Shown: positions 45,504-54,277, numbered from the stretch's first letter. The stretch: 64,000 nt of DNA from Allocatelliglobosispora scoriae (GCF_014204945.1 NZ_JACHMN010000002.1:2875001-2939000), one strand, 5' to 3'. Notes: generated by a model from the sequence alone, not told the origin. Made by a program: numbers and translations.

Positions 45504-46244
45504 GTGTTTCTAGCCTATGTAGATGAGAGCTACACCAAGGGCAAGTCCTGGTACTACCTGGCAGCCCTGCTGATCCCCGACCGGCAGGCGGTCTCGTTGA
45601 CCGAGGCACTCGACGAGGTGGTGTCGGTGGCCGCCGCTTCCTACGGAGTGTCAGGAGAAGCCGAACTCCACGGCCACGAGGTGTTTCACGGCAAGGGGGC
45701 CTGGTCGGCAATTCCACGAGAGCAGGTCCGCGTCCGGATAAGCATCTTCGCCAGGGTGTTCCGGGCGATCGTCGACCACGACGTCAGCATCGTCCTGCGC
45801 GGAGTGAACGGCGAGCAGCTCCAAGAGCGGTATCGGCACCCGATGGATCCACACTCGATCGTCCTGAGCCACACACTGGAGCGCATCAACCACATCTCGG
45901 CGACCGCGGATGAGTTCGCCCTTGTCATCTCGGACGAAGTGCCGGAGGCCGCCAGACATCGAGCCGACCTGTCAAGCTATCGAGCTGCGAGCCTGTCCCA
46001 GATCGTCGACACTCTTCACTTCGCCCCGTCATCGTCAAGTCGCCTGCTCCAAGCCGCAGACATGGTCATCTTCATGCACCAGCGGATGGAGCGCTACACC
46101 ACAGACGACTCCCGAGCGCTTCGCGTCAATAAATCACTGTGGGACATATTGGCTCCGAGCATCATCGACAGTCACTGTTGGCTGCCGATGACCGACAGAA
46201 AGCACGAGAGCCCCGCATCAGCGGGGCTCAAGGCACACCGGTAA
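45504..46244 (+). CDS. DUF3800 domain-containing protein
   Basis: A 246-residue protein. It begins MFLAYVDES (acidic pair Asp7-Glu8, as in the DUF3800 pattern '(F)(x)DESG') and contains VISDEVPEAARHR and LLQAADMVIFMHQRMERY. These acidic positions recall RNase H-like or nuclease folds proposed for the family. The start is GTG 45504. Codon use is less biased to G/C at the third position than in neighbours (many A/T-ending codons, for example TTT CTA GCC TAT GTA GAT), which suggests later acquisition. DUF3800 genes are often found in mobile or defence islands. No partner is seen here; function unknown. Confidence 0.82.
   Translation: MFLAYVDESYTKGKSWYYLAALLIPDRQAVSLTEALDEVVSVAAASYGVSGEAELHGHEVFHGKGAWSAIPREQVRVRISIFARVFRAIVDHDVSIVLRGVNGEQLQERYRHPMDPHSIVLSHTLERINHISATADEFALVISDEVPEAARHRADLSSYRAASLSQIVDTLHFAPSSSSRLLQAADMVIFMHQRMERYTTDDSRALRVNKSLWDILAPSIIDSHCWLPMTDRKHESPASAGLKAHR
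46208..46229. terminator. stem-loop overlapping the 3' end of the DUF3800 gene
   Basis: GAGCCCCGC (46208-46216) and GCGGGGCTC (46221-46229) pair perfectly around ATCA. The stem is inside the coding sequence, 13 bases before the stop codon, and has no T-run. It probably ends the transcript just past the stop. Confidence 0.6.
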
Positions 46245-46348
46245 GCCGAAGCTTCCTACGCACAAGGATACCGGCATGACTTGATATGTCAAGCACCTAT
46301 CGCCGCCTACCCCCGGAGTGACCTGCGCCATCTGCTTCTATGTGAGGT

Positions 46349-47995
46349 ATGCGTCCGTTCGATCATCGGCTGCTGCGCGCCGTCCCGGCCATCCGCCGCG
46401 ACCTCGTGCTGCTGGCGCTCGGCGGGGCGGGCGTGGCCTTCGCCATCATCGCGGCCGCATACTTCCTGGCCACGGCCCTGACCGCCGCCGCCGACCTTCG
46501 ATTCGACGGTGAAGCGACAGCCGGATTCGTCATCGCCTTCGCGACCAGAGCGCTGCTCACCAGCGGTTGCGGTGCCGTCGCCGCCCGGATGGCGGCGATC
46601 ACCAAGGCGAGCCTGCGCGACCAGCTCATCGAGGCGGTCGGCGAGCGCGGCCCGTCCTGGCTCGTCGGCCAGCGCGCCGGTGAGCTCGCCACGCTGACCG
46701 GGCGCGGGCTGGACGCGTTGGACGGTTACTTCACCGGCTACCTGCCGCAGCTGGTGCTCGGCGTGACGGTGCCGATCGCGGTCCTCGGTACCCTCGCCGT
46801 CACGGATCTGACCAGCGCGATCGTGGTGCTCTGCACGCTGCCGCTGATCCCGGTCTTCGGCATCCTGATCGGCAGGCAGACCGCCGCCGCCACGGAACGG
46901 CAGTGGAGCAGGCTCAAGCTGCTCGGCGGTCACTTCCTGGACATGGTCGCCGGTTTGCCGACGCTGCGGGCCTTCGGTCGCGCCGAAGCACAGGTCGAGG
47001 CGGTTCGCCGGATGGCCGACGAGCACCGGGTCGCCACGATGCGCACGCTGCGGGTCGCCTTCCTCTCGGCGCTGGTGCTGGAACTGATCGGGACGATCTC
47101 GGTGGCGCTGGTGGCCGTACCCGTCGGATTGCGTTTGTTGGACGGCGGCCTCGCGCTGGCGACGGCGCTGCTGGTGCTGCTGCTGACTCCGGAGGCCTAC
47201 GCGCCGCTGCGCGCGGCCGGGACCCGCTTCCACGCGAGCATGGAGGGGCTGACGGCGCTCGGGCAGGCGTTCACGCTGCTGGAGGGCGCGCGGACCCGCA
47301 CCGGCAATGCCGCGCCACCGCCGCTGACGACGATCGAGTTCGTCGATGTCTGCGTGGACTACGAGCGCGGACCGGCGTTGCGCGACGTCAACCTGATCAT
47401 CAACGCGGGTGATCGGATCGCGCTCACCGGACCGAGCGGCGGCGGCAAGAGCACGCTGATCGCGCTGCTGCTGGGGTTCGTGGAGCCGACCAGCGGGCGC
47501 GTGCTGATCGACGGTGTCGACCTGGCCGCGCTCGACCTCGCGCAGTGGCGGCGGCGGATCGCCTGGGTACCGCAGCGCGCACACCTCTTCGCCGCGAGCC
47601 TCGCGGCCAACATCGCGCTCGGCTCGCCCGACGCCGATCGCGCGTCGATCGAGAGCGCCGCGCACAGCGCCGCATTGACCGAGGTGATCGCCGCGCTCCC
47701 CGACGGGCTCGACACGCAGCTCGGCGAACGCGGCCACGGCCTGTCCAGCGGTGAGCGCCAGCGCCTCGCTCTGGCCCGCGCGTTCCTGCGGGCACCGGAT
47801 GCCTCGCTCTTCCTCCTCGACGAGCCCACGGCCCGTCTCGACGGCCGCAGCGAGGAGGCTGTGCTCACGGCGACCACCGCGCTCGTCGCGGGCCGCACGG
47901 CACTGCTCGTGGCGCACCGGCCCGCGCTGCTCGACGTCGCGACGCGGGTGCTGTGCGTCGAGGCCGGTGCCGTCCGCGAGGGGGCGTTCGCATGA
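46349..47995 (+). CDS. cydD: thiol reductant ABC exporter subunit CydD
   Basis: A 548-residue ABC half-transporter with six membrane segments (about residues 15-300) and a C-terminal ATPase. The Walker A motif is GPSGGGKSTLIALLLGF, the ABC signature LSSGERQRLALARAFLRAPD and Walker B LFLLDEPTARLD. It forms a heterodimer with CydC, which starts inside its stop codon (ATGA at 47992-47995). The pair exports cysteine/glutathione or moves haem-linked substrates, and is needed to assemble cytochrome bd oxidase. No cydA/cydB genes are in the window. The ATG at 46349 follows TGAGGT. Confidence 0.92.
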   Translation: MRPFDHRLLRAVPAIRRDLVLLALGGAGVAFAIIAAAYFLATALTAAADLRFDGEATAGFVIAFATRALLTSGCGAVAARMAAITKASLRDQLIEAVGERGPSWLVGQRAGELATLTGRGLDALDGYFTGYLPQLVLGVTVPIAVLGTLAVTDLTSAIVVLCTLPLIPVFGILIGRQTAAATERQWSRLKLLGGHFLDMVAGLPTLRAFGRAEAQVEAVRRMADEHRVATMRTLRVAFLSALVLELIGTISVALVAVPVGLRLLDGGLALATALLVLLLTPEAYAPLRAAGTRFHASMEGLTALGQAFTLLEGARTRTGNAAPPPLTTIEFVDVCVDYERGPALRDVNLIINAGDRIALTGPSGGGKSTLIALLLGFVEPTSGRVLIDGVDLAALDLAQWRRRIAWVPQRAHLFAASLAANIALGSPDADRASIESAAHSAALTEVIAALPDGLDTQLGERGHGLSSGERQRLALARAFLRAPDASLFLLDEPTARLDGRSEEAVLTATTALVAGRTALLVAHRPALLDVATRVLCVEAGAVREGAFA

Positions 47996-49572
47996 TCTGG
48001 TCACTCGCCCGACCGCACTGGGCCCGGTTGCTCGGTGCGGGCCTGCTCGGTCTGCTCGCCGAGCTCGCCGGTGTCGGCCTGATGGCGACCGCCACCTGGC
48101 TGCTCATCACCGCGGCGGGCCAACCCCCGATCACCGCGCTCACCGTCGCGATCGTCGCGGTCCGCGCGCTCGCGATCGGCCGCGGCGGGTTGCGCTACGT
48201 CGAGCGCCTCGCGGGTCACGACGCGGTCCTGCGCATGATCACGGGGGTACGCGCACAAGCCTTCTCGTCGTTGTCCACTCAACCGGCCGTGCGCACCGGC
48301 GACGCGCTGAGCCGCCTGGTCTCCGACGTCGACGCCGTGCAGGACCTGGTGGTCCGGGTAGCCCTGCCGGCCGCCTCAGCCGCCGTCGTGTGCCTGATCG
48401 CCGTCGGAGTCACGGGCCTGATCTCCCCCGCAGCGGCGCTGATGCTCGCCGGTGGCCTGCTGATCACCGGCGTGGCCCTCCCGTGGCTGGCGGCGAGGTT
48501 GGCGAGCCGACAGGCGGCACGGCTGGCCCCGCTGCGCGCGGAGATGGCGATCGCCACGGTCGACCTGGCCCACGGCGCGGCCGACCTGGCCGCGTTCGGC
48601 GCCCGCGACGCCCACGCCGCAGCCGCGTCCCGCCAGGCGGCCGCCCTCGCGTCCGTGGAGCGCAACCTCTCCCGCCGAGCTTTCGCGATCGACGCACTGG
48701 CCGCCATCACCATCGGCGCGACTGCGGCCGCAGTCCTCCTGGCAGCCCAGTCCGACCAGATCAGCGGCACCCTGACCGGCGTCCTGACGGTAGGCACCCT
48801 GGCCACAGGAGAGGTCTCCCTAATCCTCCTGTCCGCGGCCAGAAAAAACGCAGAACTAACCACCCCCCTAGCCCGCGTAACGGCCTTAATTCGCGTTGAT
48901 CAAGGGAAGACTCGCCGCGAATCGGACACCCCGGATGGCGAGTCTTCCCTTGATCAACGCGAATTAAGGGTGACCGACGTCAGCGTTGCCGGGCGCGGGG
49001 TTTCGGGGGTCAGCCTCTGCGTTCGAGCGGGGGATCGGATCGTCGTCGTCGGGCCCAGCGGGGTGGGGAAGTCGACGCTGCTCGGAGTGCTCGCCGGGAC
49101 CGTCGCACCGACCAGCGGTTCCGTCACCTGGGGGGACGGTCCGCTGCCCTCGCCGGCGCATCGGGTGGTCGGCGGGCTCTTCGCCGATGCCGCGGTGTTC
49201 CACGCCAGCGTCGAGGAGAACCTGACCCTCGGCCGCCCCTGTACGCCGACCGAGCGCGACGATGCCGCCCGAGCGGCCGGGCTGCTGGAGTGGGTGGCCG
49301 AGCAGCCCGACGGATGGCGGACCCTCGTCGGCGAGGACGGCACCGCCCTCTCCGGCGGGCAGCGCCAGCGGCTCACCCTCGCCAGGGCCCTGCTGCACGC
49401 ACCACCGGTACTCCTGCTCGACGAACCGACCGAGGGCCTCGACCCCGCACACGCCGATGCGGTGCTTCGATCGGTGCTCTCCTTCGCCGGCGACCGAGCG
49501 GTGGTCGTAGTGACACATCGCACAGCCGAGCGTGACTCGTCTGCGTTCCAGCAGGTCCTCACGCTGAGCTGA
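47992..49572 (+). CDS. cydC: thiol reductant ABC exporter subunit CydC, interrupted by a palindrome-encoded linker
   Basis: A 526-residue partner of CydD. The membrane domain covers about residues 1-290 (LARPHWARLLGAGLLGLLAE at the start) and the ATPase about 325-526: Walker A VGPSGVGKSTLLGVLAG, signature ALSGGQRQRLTLARALLHAP and Walker B VLLLDEPTEGLDP. Between them, residues 299-325 are encoded by a perfect 33-base inverted repeat (48884-48969). The reading frame is kept. It contributes two TTA leucine codons (299 and 325), which need tRNA-Leu(UAA). Codons just upstream (about 48790-48883) are unusual for this genome, with CTA, AGA, AAA and GTA. Confidence 0.9.
   Translation: MIWSLARPHWARLLGAGLLGLLAELAGVGLMATATWLLITAAGQPPITALTVAIVAVRALAIGRGGLRYVERLAGHDAVLRMITGVRAQAFSSLSTQPAVRTGDALSRLVSDVDAVQDLVVRVALPAASAAVVCLIAVGVTGLISPAAALMLAGGLLITGVALPWLAARLASRQAARLAPLRAEMAIATVDLAHGAADLAAFGARDAHAAAASRQAAALASVERNLSRRAFAIDALAAITIGATAAAVLLAAQSDQISGTLTGVLTVGTLATGEVSLILLSAARKNAELTTPLARVTALIRVDQGKTRRESDTPDGESSLDQRELRVTDVSVAGRGVSGVSLCVRAGDRIVVVGPSGVGKSTLLGVLAGTVAPTSGSVTWGDGPLPSPAHRVVGGLFADAAVFHASVEENLTLGRPCTPTERDDAARAAGLLEWVAEQPDGWRTLVGEDGTALSGGQRQRLTLARALLHAPPVLLLDEPTEGLDPAHADAVLRSVLSFAGDRAVVVVTHRTAERDSSAFQQVLTLS
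48884..48969. repeat. 33-bp perfect inverted repeat inside cydC
   Basis: Arms 48884-48916 and 48937-48969 are exact reverse complements with a 20-base spacer. The outer ends read CCTTAATTCGCGTTGATC and its complement. It lies in the linker between the membrane and ATPase domains, keeps the frame, and brings the codons TTA at 48886-48888 and 48964-48966. It differs from repeat families A and B elsewhere in the window. Its mobile origin is inferred from symmetry and composition. Confidence 0.95.
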
Positions 49573-49676
49573 CCTTCAGGGCGGGTGGGGCTGACCGAAG
49601 GGGCGTACGCCCACTAGGGTGTGCGGAGAGTCACCGACCCGACAAGAGGTTGGTCGCAACGCATTAGGAGGCCGCC

Positions 49677-50546
49677 GTGGCCGATGAGCCCGCCGAGTTC
49701 TGGGGTGAGCTCGGGATCGACCCGGTCGAGATCGCGCTTCCGGGCGGGGTCGGTTACACGTTGCGCGCCTACCGCGCGCCGAGCGTCGTAACCCCGACCG
49801 ATGTCTCCGAGCGGGCCGAGGAGGAGGACCCCTTCGCCGCGAAGACGCGGGGCGCCCACTCCTTCGACGACGACGAGGACGAGCTGCCGCCGATCGACGA
49901 GGCGGAGCTCGCCGCTCAGGCGCTCGCCGCCGAGGCTGCCGACGAGGACTACGTCCGCCACGCGAAGTCCGACGACACCGCGCTCGACCTCGAGCCGATC
50001 AAGGACGTCGCCGAGGCTGCCGACGATGACGACGAGGACGAGGACGACGCCGCCGAGCTCGACGAGGTGCCGGTCTTCCTGAGCCACAAGGGCCGCCTGC
50101 TGCTCTTCAAGAGCGCCGCGGGCCTCGTCTCCTTCGTGAAGTCCAAGGCTCCCCACGACCTGGCGCAGCTCCCCGAGTGGAAGAACCTCGCCAAGACGAT
50201 CACGGCCGCGCGCGTCGAGGCGGACGACGACGACTCTTACGAGTTGGACCTCGTCGTGGAGAACCTCCGCGGTGGTCACGACGCATGGGACAGCGACCTG
50301 ATCCTCTCGGCCGGCGAGATCGCCCGCGACCTGGGTTACGCGTTGCAGCTCGACAGCATCCTCTCGATGCTCTCGCCCGGCGCACCCCTCGACGAGCTCG
50401 ACGAGGCCCTGCGTGGTGCCGCCAACGGTGGCATCGGCGGATTCATGGCGAAGCGTCGAGTGAAGAAAATCGGGGCACAACAGGCAAGTCTTGGCTGGCG
50501 TACCGTGATTGGCAAGATCTCGAGCAACGTGGACTGGCGCGACTGA
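49677..50546 (+). CDS. acidic conserved hypothetical protein
   Basis: A 289-residue protein with a distinctive acidic middle (residues about 55-130; runs such as DDDEDEDDAAELDEVPVF) between two folded parts. The N-terminal part reads MADEPAEFWGELGIDPVEIA and GVGYTLRAYRAPS. The C-terminal part is LLFKSAAGLVSFVKSKAPHD to LSMLSPGAPLDELDEALRG. No domain is recognised. The ATG at 49677 follows TTAGGAGGCCGCC, a very good ribosome site. It precedes the IS110-like gene by 80 bases in the same direction, and it is my recollection that the pair is conserved in actinobacteria. It could be a DNA- or RNA-associated protein, but that is only a guess. Confidence 0.7.
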   Translation: MADEPAEFWGELGIDPVEIALPGGVGYTLRAYRAPSVVTPTDVSERAEEEDPFAAKTRGAHSFDDDEDELPPIDEAELAAQALAAEAADEDYVRHAKSDDTALDLEPIKDVAEAADDDDEDEDDAAELDEVPVFLSHKGRLLLFKSAAGLVSFVKSKAPHDLAQLPEWKNLAKTITAARVEADDDDSYELDLVVENLRGGHDAWDSDLILSAGEIARDLGYALQLDSILSMLSPGAPLDELDEALRGAANGGIGGFMAKRRVKKIGAQQASLGWRTVIGKISSNVDWRD

Positions 50547-50626
50547 CCCCTCGTCAGGCAGCATCATCCTTTGGCACATGACTCAGTCTCTGGCATTAGC
50601 AGGGGCCCGGGAGGAGGACGGCAACC

Positions 50627-52813
50627 GTGGCGCTCGTGCGGGTGTATTGCGGACTGGCTTCGGCGGATGGCGGCCACACCGGCCAGCTCGGTGACGGCGG
50701 ATGGCTGACGGCGGCGGTCGTGGACGACTCGGGCAGGCTGCTCGACGTCTGCGCGATCGGTGACGACGCCGCTGGTTACGCGACGCTCGGCTCCCTGCTG
50801 GCCGAGCGGTCCAACGGGCTCTCCGGAGTCTCGGTCGCGGCCGACAGCGACGATCACCTCGTCACGATGCTGCTGACGGCAGCCGGTCGCCCCCTCGCGG
50901 TCGCAGACGACGATGCCGCCAACGACTTCGCCGAGCGCTTCGCCGACGACGAGTCCCTCGACGAGATCGAGTCCGAGCCGGCCGAGCGCCGTGCGGTCGG
51001 GCTCGCCCGCGCCCTGCAAGCCGGTGCCCTCTCCGCCACGACCGGTCCCGCACCGAGGGACCTGGCCGGTCTCAAGCCGGTGCTCACCGCGCACGCCGCC
51101 CTGGCGCACGGCCGACACGCCACCGCGGTCGCGCTGCGCGAGGTGCTCCGCGAGCTCTACCCGGCCGCGCTGCGCGCCTATCCCGACCCGGCCGAGCCGA
51201 TCGCGCTCGCCGTCCTCGACGCGCTGCCCGAGCCGGGCATGCTCGTCGCACCCAGCTCCGCCCGTGGCGCGAGGGACACCGCGGGCACCGCCGACGCGGT
51301 CGCCGCCCACCTCGCCGCCGCCGGGATCGTCGACCACTCCGGCGCCGTCGAGGCCGTCACCGCGCTGCGCGTGGCGATCGCCGAGACTCCGCGCCGTGGC
51401 GGCGGCGCCAGCAAGCACCTCACCGCCGCCGTCGCCGAGGCGGTCCGGCAGGCGGTCGCCGCCGTGCGCGCTTGCGACGCAGCAGCCGCCGCGCTCGTCA
51501 GCACCCTCTCCGAGCGCATCGCGCCGCCGGCCGCCGAGCCGATCAAGCCCTCCCGCCAGCGCACCGCGGCGGCACCCGCTCCGGCGCAGGTGGTCACGCC
51601 GTTGCGTCCGGTGCGCGAGCCCTCACCGATCCCGGTCAGCCGTCGCACCCGGACACCGATCACGCCGCTCGTGGCTCCGGTCCCGGTCGCAGCCGCGCCG
51701 GTCGCACCGGTCCCGGTCAACACTCCGCCGCTCGTGCACGCCCAGGCCGCTCAGGTGCAGTCGCACCCGGCAGCCGCGCCGCTGCCGCCGGGGTTCGAGC
51801 CGACTCCCGCCGTGGGCGTCCCGGTGCTGCGCGCACCGATCGCACCACCGCAGCAGCCGCAGGTCAGCGTGCCGGTGCAGCGGATTCCCGCCGAGCGGCC
51901 CGCTCCGACGGTCGCACCCGCCGACGCCGGTGTCCCCTTCGTTCCGTCGGTCACCCAGGCCGCCATGATCCACGCTCGCGCGGAGCGCCGCCAGGAGGAG
52001 CCCCGGCCCGTCAACCCGCTCGATGAGCAGGGTCGCGGACCGGGCGCCACCGAGATCGTCCTCCCGCTGTCGCGTCCGGCGCCCGAGCCGGGCGACCGCG
52101 CCAACTGGCCGCTCGTCGCCGAGCCCGACGAGCTCGCCGCCGTGGTGCGCGAGGCCTCCACCCGGGTCACCCCGCCGTGGCTCGCCGACGATCTGGTGCT
52201 GCCCGAGGGTCCGTCGCTGCGGCTGGTGGACACCCCCGAGCTGCGGATCGACATCCGCGAGGACGACCCGCTGGGTGACGCACGCACTCGCCCCCGGGCC
52301 CGGCGCACCGCCGTCGAGCGGATCGGTGCGGAGCTCGCTCCCCCGCCCGTCGAGGACGAGGGCGACGGTGACCTGCTCATCTTCGCGACCGTCCGATCCG
52401 CATGGTTCACCGGACCGGTCGAGCCGGAGAAGTTTGACGACGGCGATGAGCCGACCTGGAACTCGCTCGCCGACTCGGGCTGGCGCGCCGCCGAGCAGGC
52501 CTCGCACCCGTCCATCGGCGACGAGACCGGCGTCGGCCTGCCGCGCCGCGTCCCGCAGGCCAACCTCGTGCCGGGTTCGCCCATCAACGCCGACCAGGAC
52601 CGGCCGCTGCGGATCGTCCGCGACGCCGAGCGGATCGCTCAGCACACCTCGGGCTATTTCCGCGGCTGGCGCCGTGGCCAGGAGGTCAACGGCTACGCGG
52701 TCGGCGGCCGACCGGGCCGCGAGTCGGCCGGCGGCTGGGAGTTCAGCCGTGACACCGACGACCGCGAGGAATACCGCGACGACTACCGCTCCGCCGGTAA
52801 TTACGGTCGGTAA
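50627..52813 (+). CDS. IS110-transposase-like protein with long Pro-rich linker (domesticated?)
   Basis: A 728-residue protein. Residues 1-110 (MALVRVYCGLASADGGHTGQ, WLTAAVVDDSGRLLDVCAIG, DDAAGYATLGSLLAE) and 120-230 (HAALAHGRHATAVALREVLR, LYPAALRAYPDP, 'IALAVLDALPEPGMLV') follow the layout of IS110-type transposases, an RNase H-like half and a helical region. The usual DEDD residues are only partly visible. After a Pro/Ala linker (about 290-480) comes a 'GLPRRVPQANLVPGS' motif (637-651) and YFRGWRRGQ. The same motif pair closes the conservon sensor kinase nearby. There are no flanking terminal repeats, so it looks domesticated rather than a mobile copy. Confidence 0.62.
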   Translation: MALVRVYCGLASADGGHTGQLGDGGWLTAAVVDDSGRLLDVCAIGDDAAGYATLGSLLAERSNGLSGVSVAADSDDHLVTMLLTAAGRPLAVADDDAANDFAERFADDESLDEIESEPAERRAVGLARALQAGALSATTGPAPRDLAGLKPVLTAHAALAHGRHATAVALREVLRELYPAALRAYPDPAEPIALAVLDALPEPGMLVAPSSARGARDTAGTADAVAAHLAAAGIVDHSGAVEAVTALRVAIAETPRRGGGASKHLTAAVAEAVRQAVAAVRACDAAAAALVSTLSERIAPPAAEPIKPSRQRTAAAPAPAQVVTPLRPVREPSPIPVSRRTRTPITPLVAPVPVAAAPVAPVPVNTPPLVHAQAAQVQSHPAAAPLPPGFEPTPAVGVPVLRAPIAPPQQPQVSVPVQRIPAERPAPTVAPADAGVPFVPSVTQAAMIHARAERRQEEPRPVNPLDEQGRGPGATEIVLPLSRPAPEPGDRANWPLVAEPDELAAVVREASTRVTPPWLADDLVLPEGPSLRLVDTPELRIDIREDDPLGDARTRPRARRTAVERIGAELAPPPVEDEGDGDLLIFATVRSAWFTGPVEPEKFDDGDEPTWNSLADSGWRAAEQASHPSIGDETGVGLPRRVPQANLVPGSPINADQDRPLRIVRDAERIAQHTSGYFRGWRRGQEVNGYAVGGRPGRESAGGWEFSRDTDDREEYRDDYRSAGNYGR

Positions 52814-52968
52814 TACTCCCTGATCAGGGCCTTGTGCCATAGATCAGAATCGCCAGGACCAGGCAATACGTCGCGACAGTGAACTAAGCCACACCCTCCG
52901 AGCTTGACCTTGCTCACGGCTGCCCGCGAACATACGCGAGGAAAGTTCTCGCAGTTCGGAGGCACAAT

Positions 52969-54198
52969 ATGGGGGATCGTCCGTGGCACGGCCGGATTTC
53001 GCGGCGCGGTGCGCTCGCGGCCGGGCTGGGCATCACGATGGGTGGTCTGCTTACTGCGTGTGACGGCGGGAGCAACGAAGACGTCGTCGGCCCCACCAGC
53101 GACGGCGAGCTGGTCCTCGGCGTGAGCCTGGAGCTGACCGGACAGGGCTCGGCCCTCGGCAAGCTGCAACAGCGCGCACTCAAGATCACCATGGACGACA
53201 TCAACGTCACGGGCATCCGGATCGGCGACAAGCACCGGCGGGTGCGACTCATCGTCGAGGACAACAGGGGTGACGCCGCCGTGGCGGCCACGATCGCGGG
53301 CAAACTCATCGACGAGCGCGTCTCCGCCATCATCGGCGGCATCACCGCCGAGACCTCCCTTGCGATGATCAAGGTGGCCGAGGCCCGCAACGTACCCATG
53401 CTCTCCCTCTCCGGCGCCGATGAGATCGCGCTGCCGCTGATGACGCGGAAATTCACCTACAAGCTCGCGCCCAACGCCTCCGACATCGCTCGGGTCATCG
53501 CCCTGGAGATCCAGCGTCAGGGGCTCAAGAAGATCAGCATTCTCGTCTCGACGGACGCGAGCGGCACCGCCGCCACCCGTGCCCTCAGCGTGGCGCTCCG
53601 CGCGATCCGCAGCGACGCCAGGAAGGACAACGTCCTCGACACCGTCACGCTGCCCCGCTCCGGCAAGGACCTCGGCGGCGCCGTGGCCCGCGCGATCGAC
53701 GAGGGTCCTGACGCCGTCATCGTCTGGGCGACAGCCCCCACGAGCGGCGAGGTCGCCAGGGAGCTCCGCGAGGCGGGCTTCACCGGCAAGATCTTCTTCG
53801 ACCCGGGCGTCATCGCGGACGACATGTTCAGCTCGTCTTATGCCGCCGCGCTCGAGGGCGCCTTCGTCTGCTCCCCCATGGTGCTGGGCGGTGCACCCCT
53901 GATCGCCAACACGCCGTCGAGCCGCGCCACGCGTACCTTCGTCAACCGCTACAACCAGGAGTTCGGCTCGTTCAGCGGTTTCGCCCCCTACGCCAGCGAC
54001 GCCGTCTGGCTCGTCGCATCGGCCGCACGGCGCGCGAAGAGCACCGACCCTCGTCGGCTACGGGGTTCGCTCGAAGCGATCCCCTACGAGGGCGTGGCGG
54101 GCGCCTACGCGTTCAGCCCGATCGACCACGGCGGTCTCGCACCGGATGTGCTCACCATCTTCACGGTCCACCAGCGGGAGTGGATCCGCCTCTCCTGA
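52969..54198 (+). CDS. ABC transporter substrate-binding lipoprotein (branched-chain amino-acid type)
   Basis: A 409-residue extracellular receptor. The N-terminus has a twin-arginine-like RISRRGALAAGLG followed by a lipobox (LLTACDG), so it is probably exported folded and lipid-anchored. The body is a periplasmic-binding-protein type I fold, with ELVLGVSLELTGQGSALGKL and IVEDNRGDAAVAATIAGKL. 'VSAIIGGITAETSLAMIKVA' and the later 'FAPYASDAVWLVASAARRAK' are typical. Permease and ATPase genes are missing here, so it may supply a distant transporter or act as a sensor for the convergent conservon kinase. The ATG at 52969 has no strong ribosome site. Confidence 0.88.
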   Translation: MGDRPWHGRISRRGALAAGLGITMGGLLTACDGGSNEDVVGPTSDGELVLGVSLELTGQGSALGKLQQRALKITMDDINVTGIRIGDKHRRVRLIVEDNRGDAAVAATIAGKLIDERVSAIIGGITAETSLAMIKVAEARNVPMLSLSGADEIALPLMTRKFTYKLAPNASDIARVIALEIQRQGLKKISILVSTDASGTAATRALSVALRAIRSDARKDNVLDTVTLPRSGKDLGGAVARAIDEGPDAVIVWATAPTSGEVARELREAGFTGKIFFDPGVIADDMFSSSYAAALEGAFVCSPMVLGGAPLIANTPSSRATRTFVNRYNQEFGSFSGFAPYASDAVWLVASAARRAKSTDPRRLRGSLEAIPYEGVAGAYAFSPIDHGGLAPDVLTIFTVHQREWIRLS

Positions 54199-54224
54199 GG
54201 GCGGTCTCCCCGTCAAGGCGCGAA

Positions 54225-54265
54225 CGTCGAAGGGCCCCCACCGTGGCGGTGGGGGCCCTTCGACG
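54225..54265. terminator. perfect bidirectional terminator between SBP and conservon
   Basis: Nineteen-base perfect arms 54225-54243 and 54247-54265 (CGTCGAAGGGCCCCCACCG and complement) with a 3-base loop. It lies 27 bases after the substrate-binding protein stop and 13 bases past the leftward GTPase stop, and can serve both genes. Confidence 0.9.
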
Positions 54266-54277
54266 TGGCAACGTGTG

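Noticed and set aside
48884-48969. The cydC palindrome as a terminator splitting the gene
   Set aside because: The ATPase domain continues in the same frame immediately after it with all motifs intact and without a new ribosome site, so an in-frame linker is the simpler reading.
50627-52813. An active IS110 insertion sequence
   Set aside because: There are no visible element ends or target-site features, the protein is about twice the usual length with a long linker and extra C-terminal motif, and it sits in a stable gene neighbourhood.
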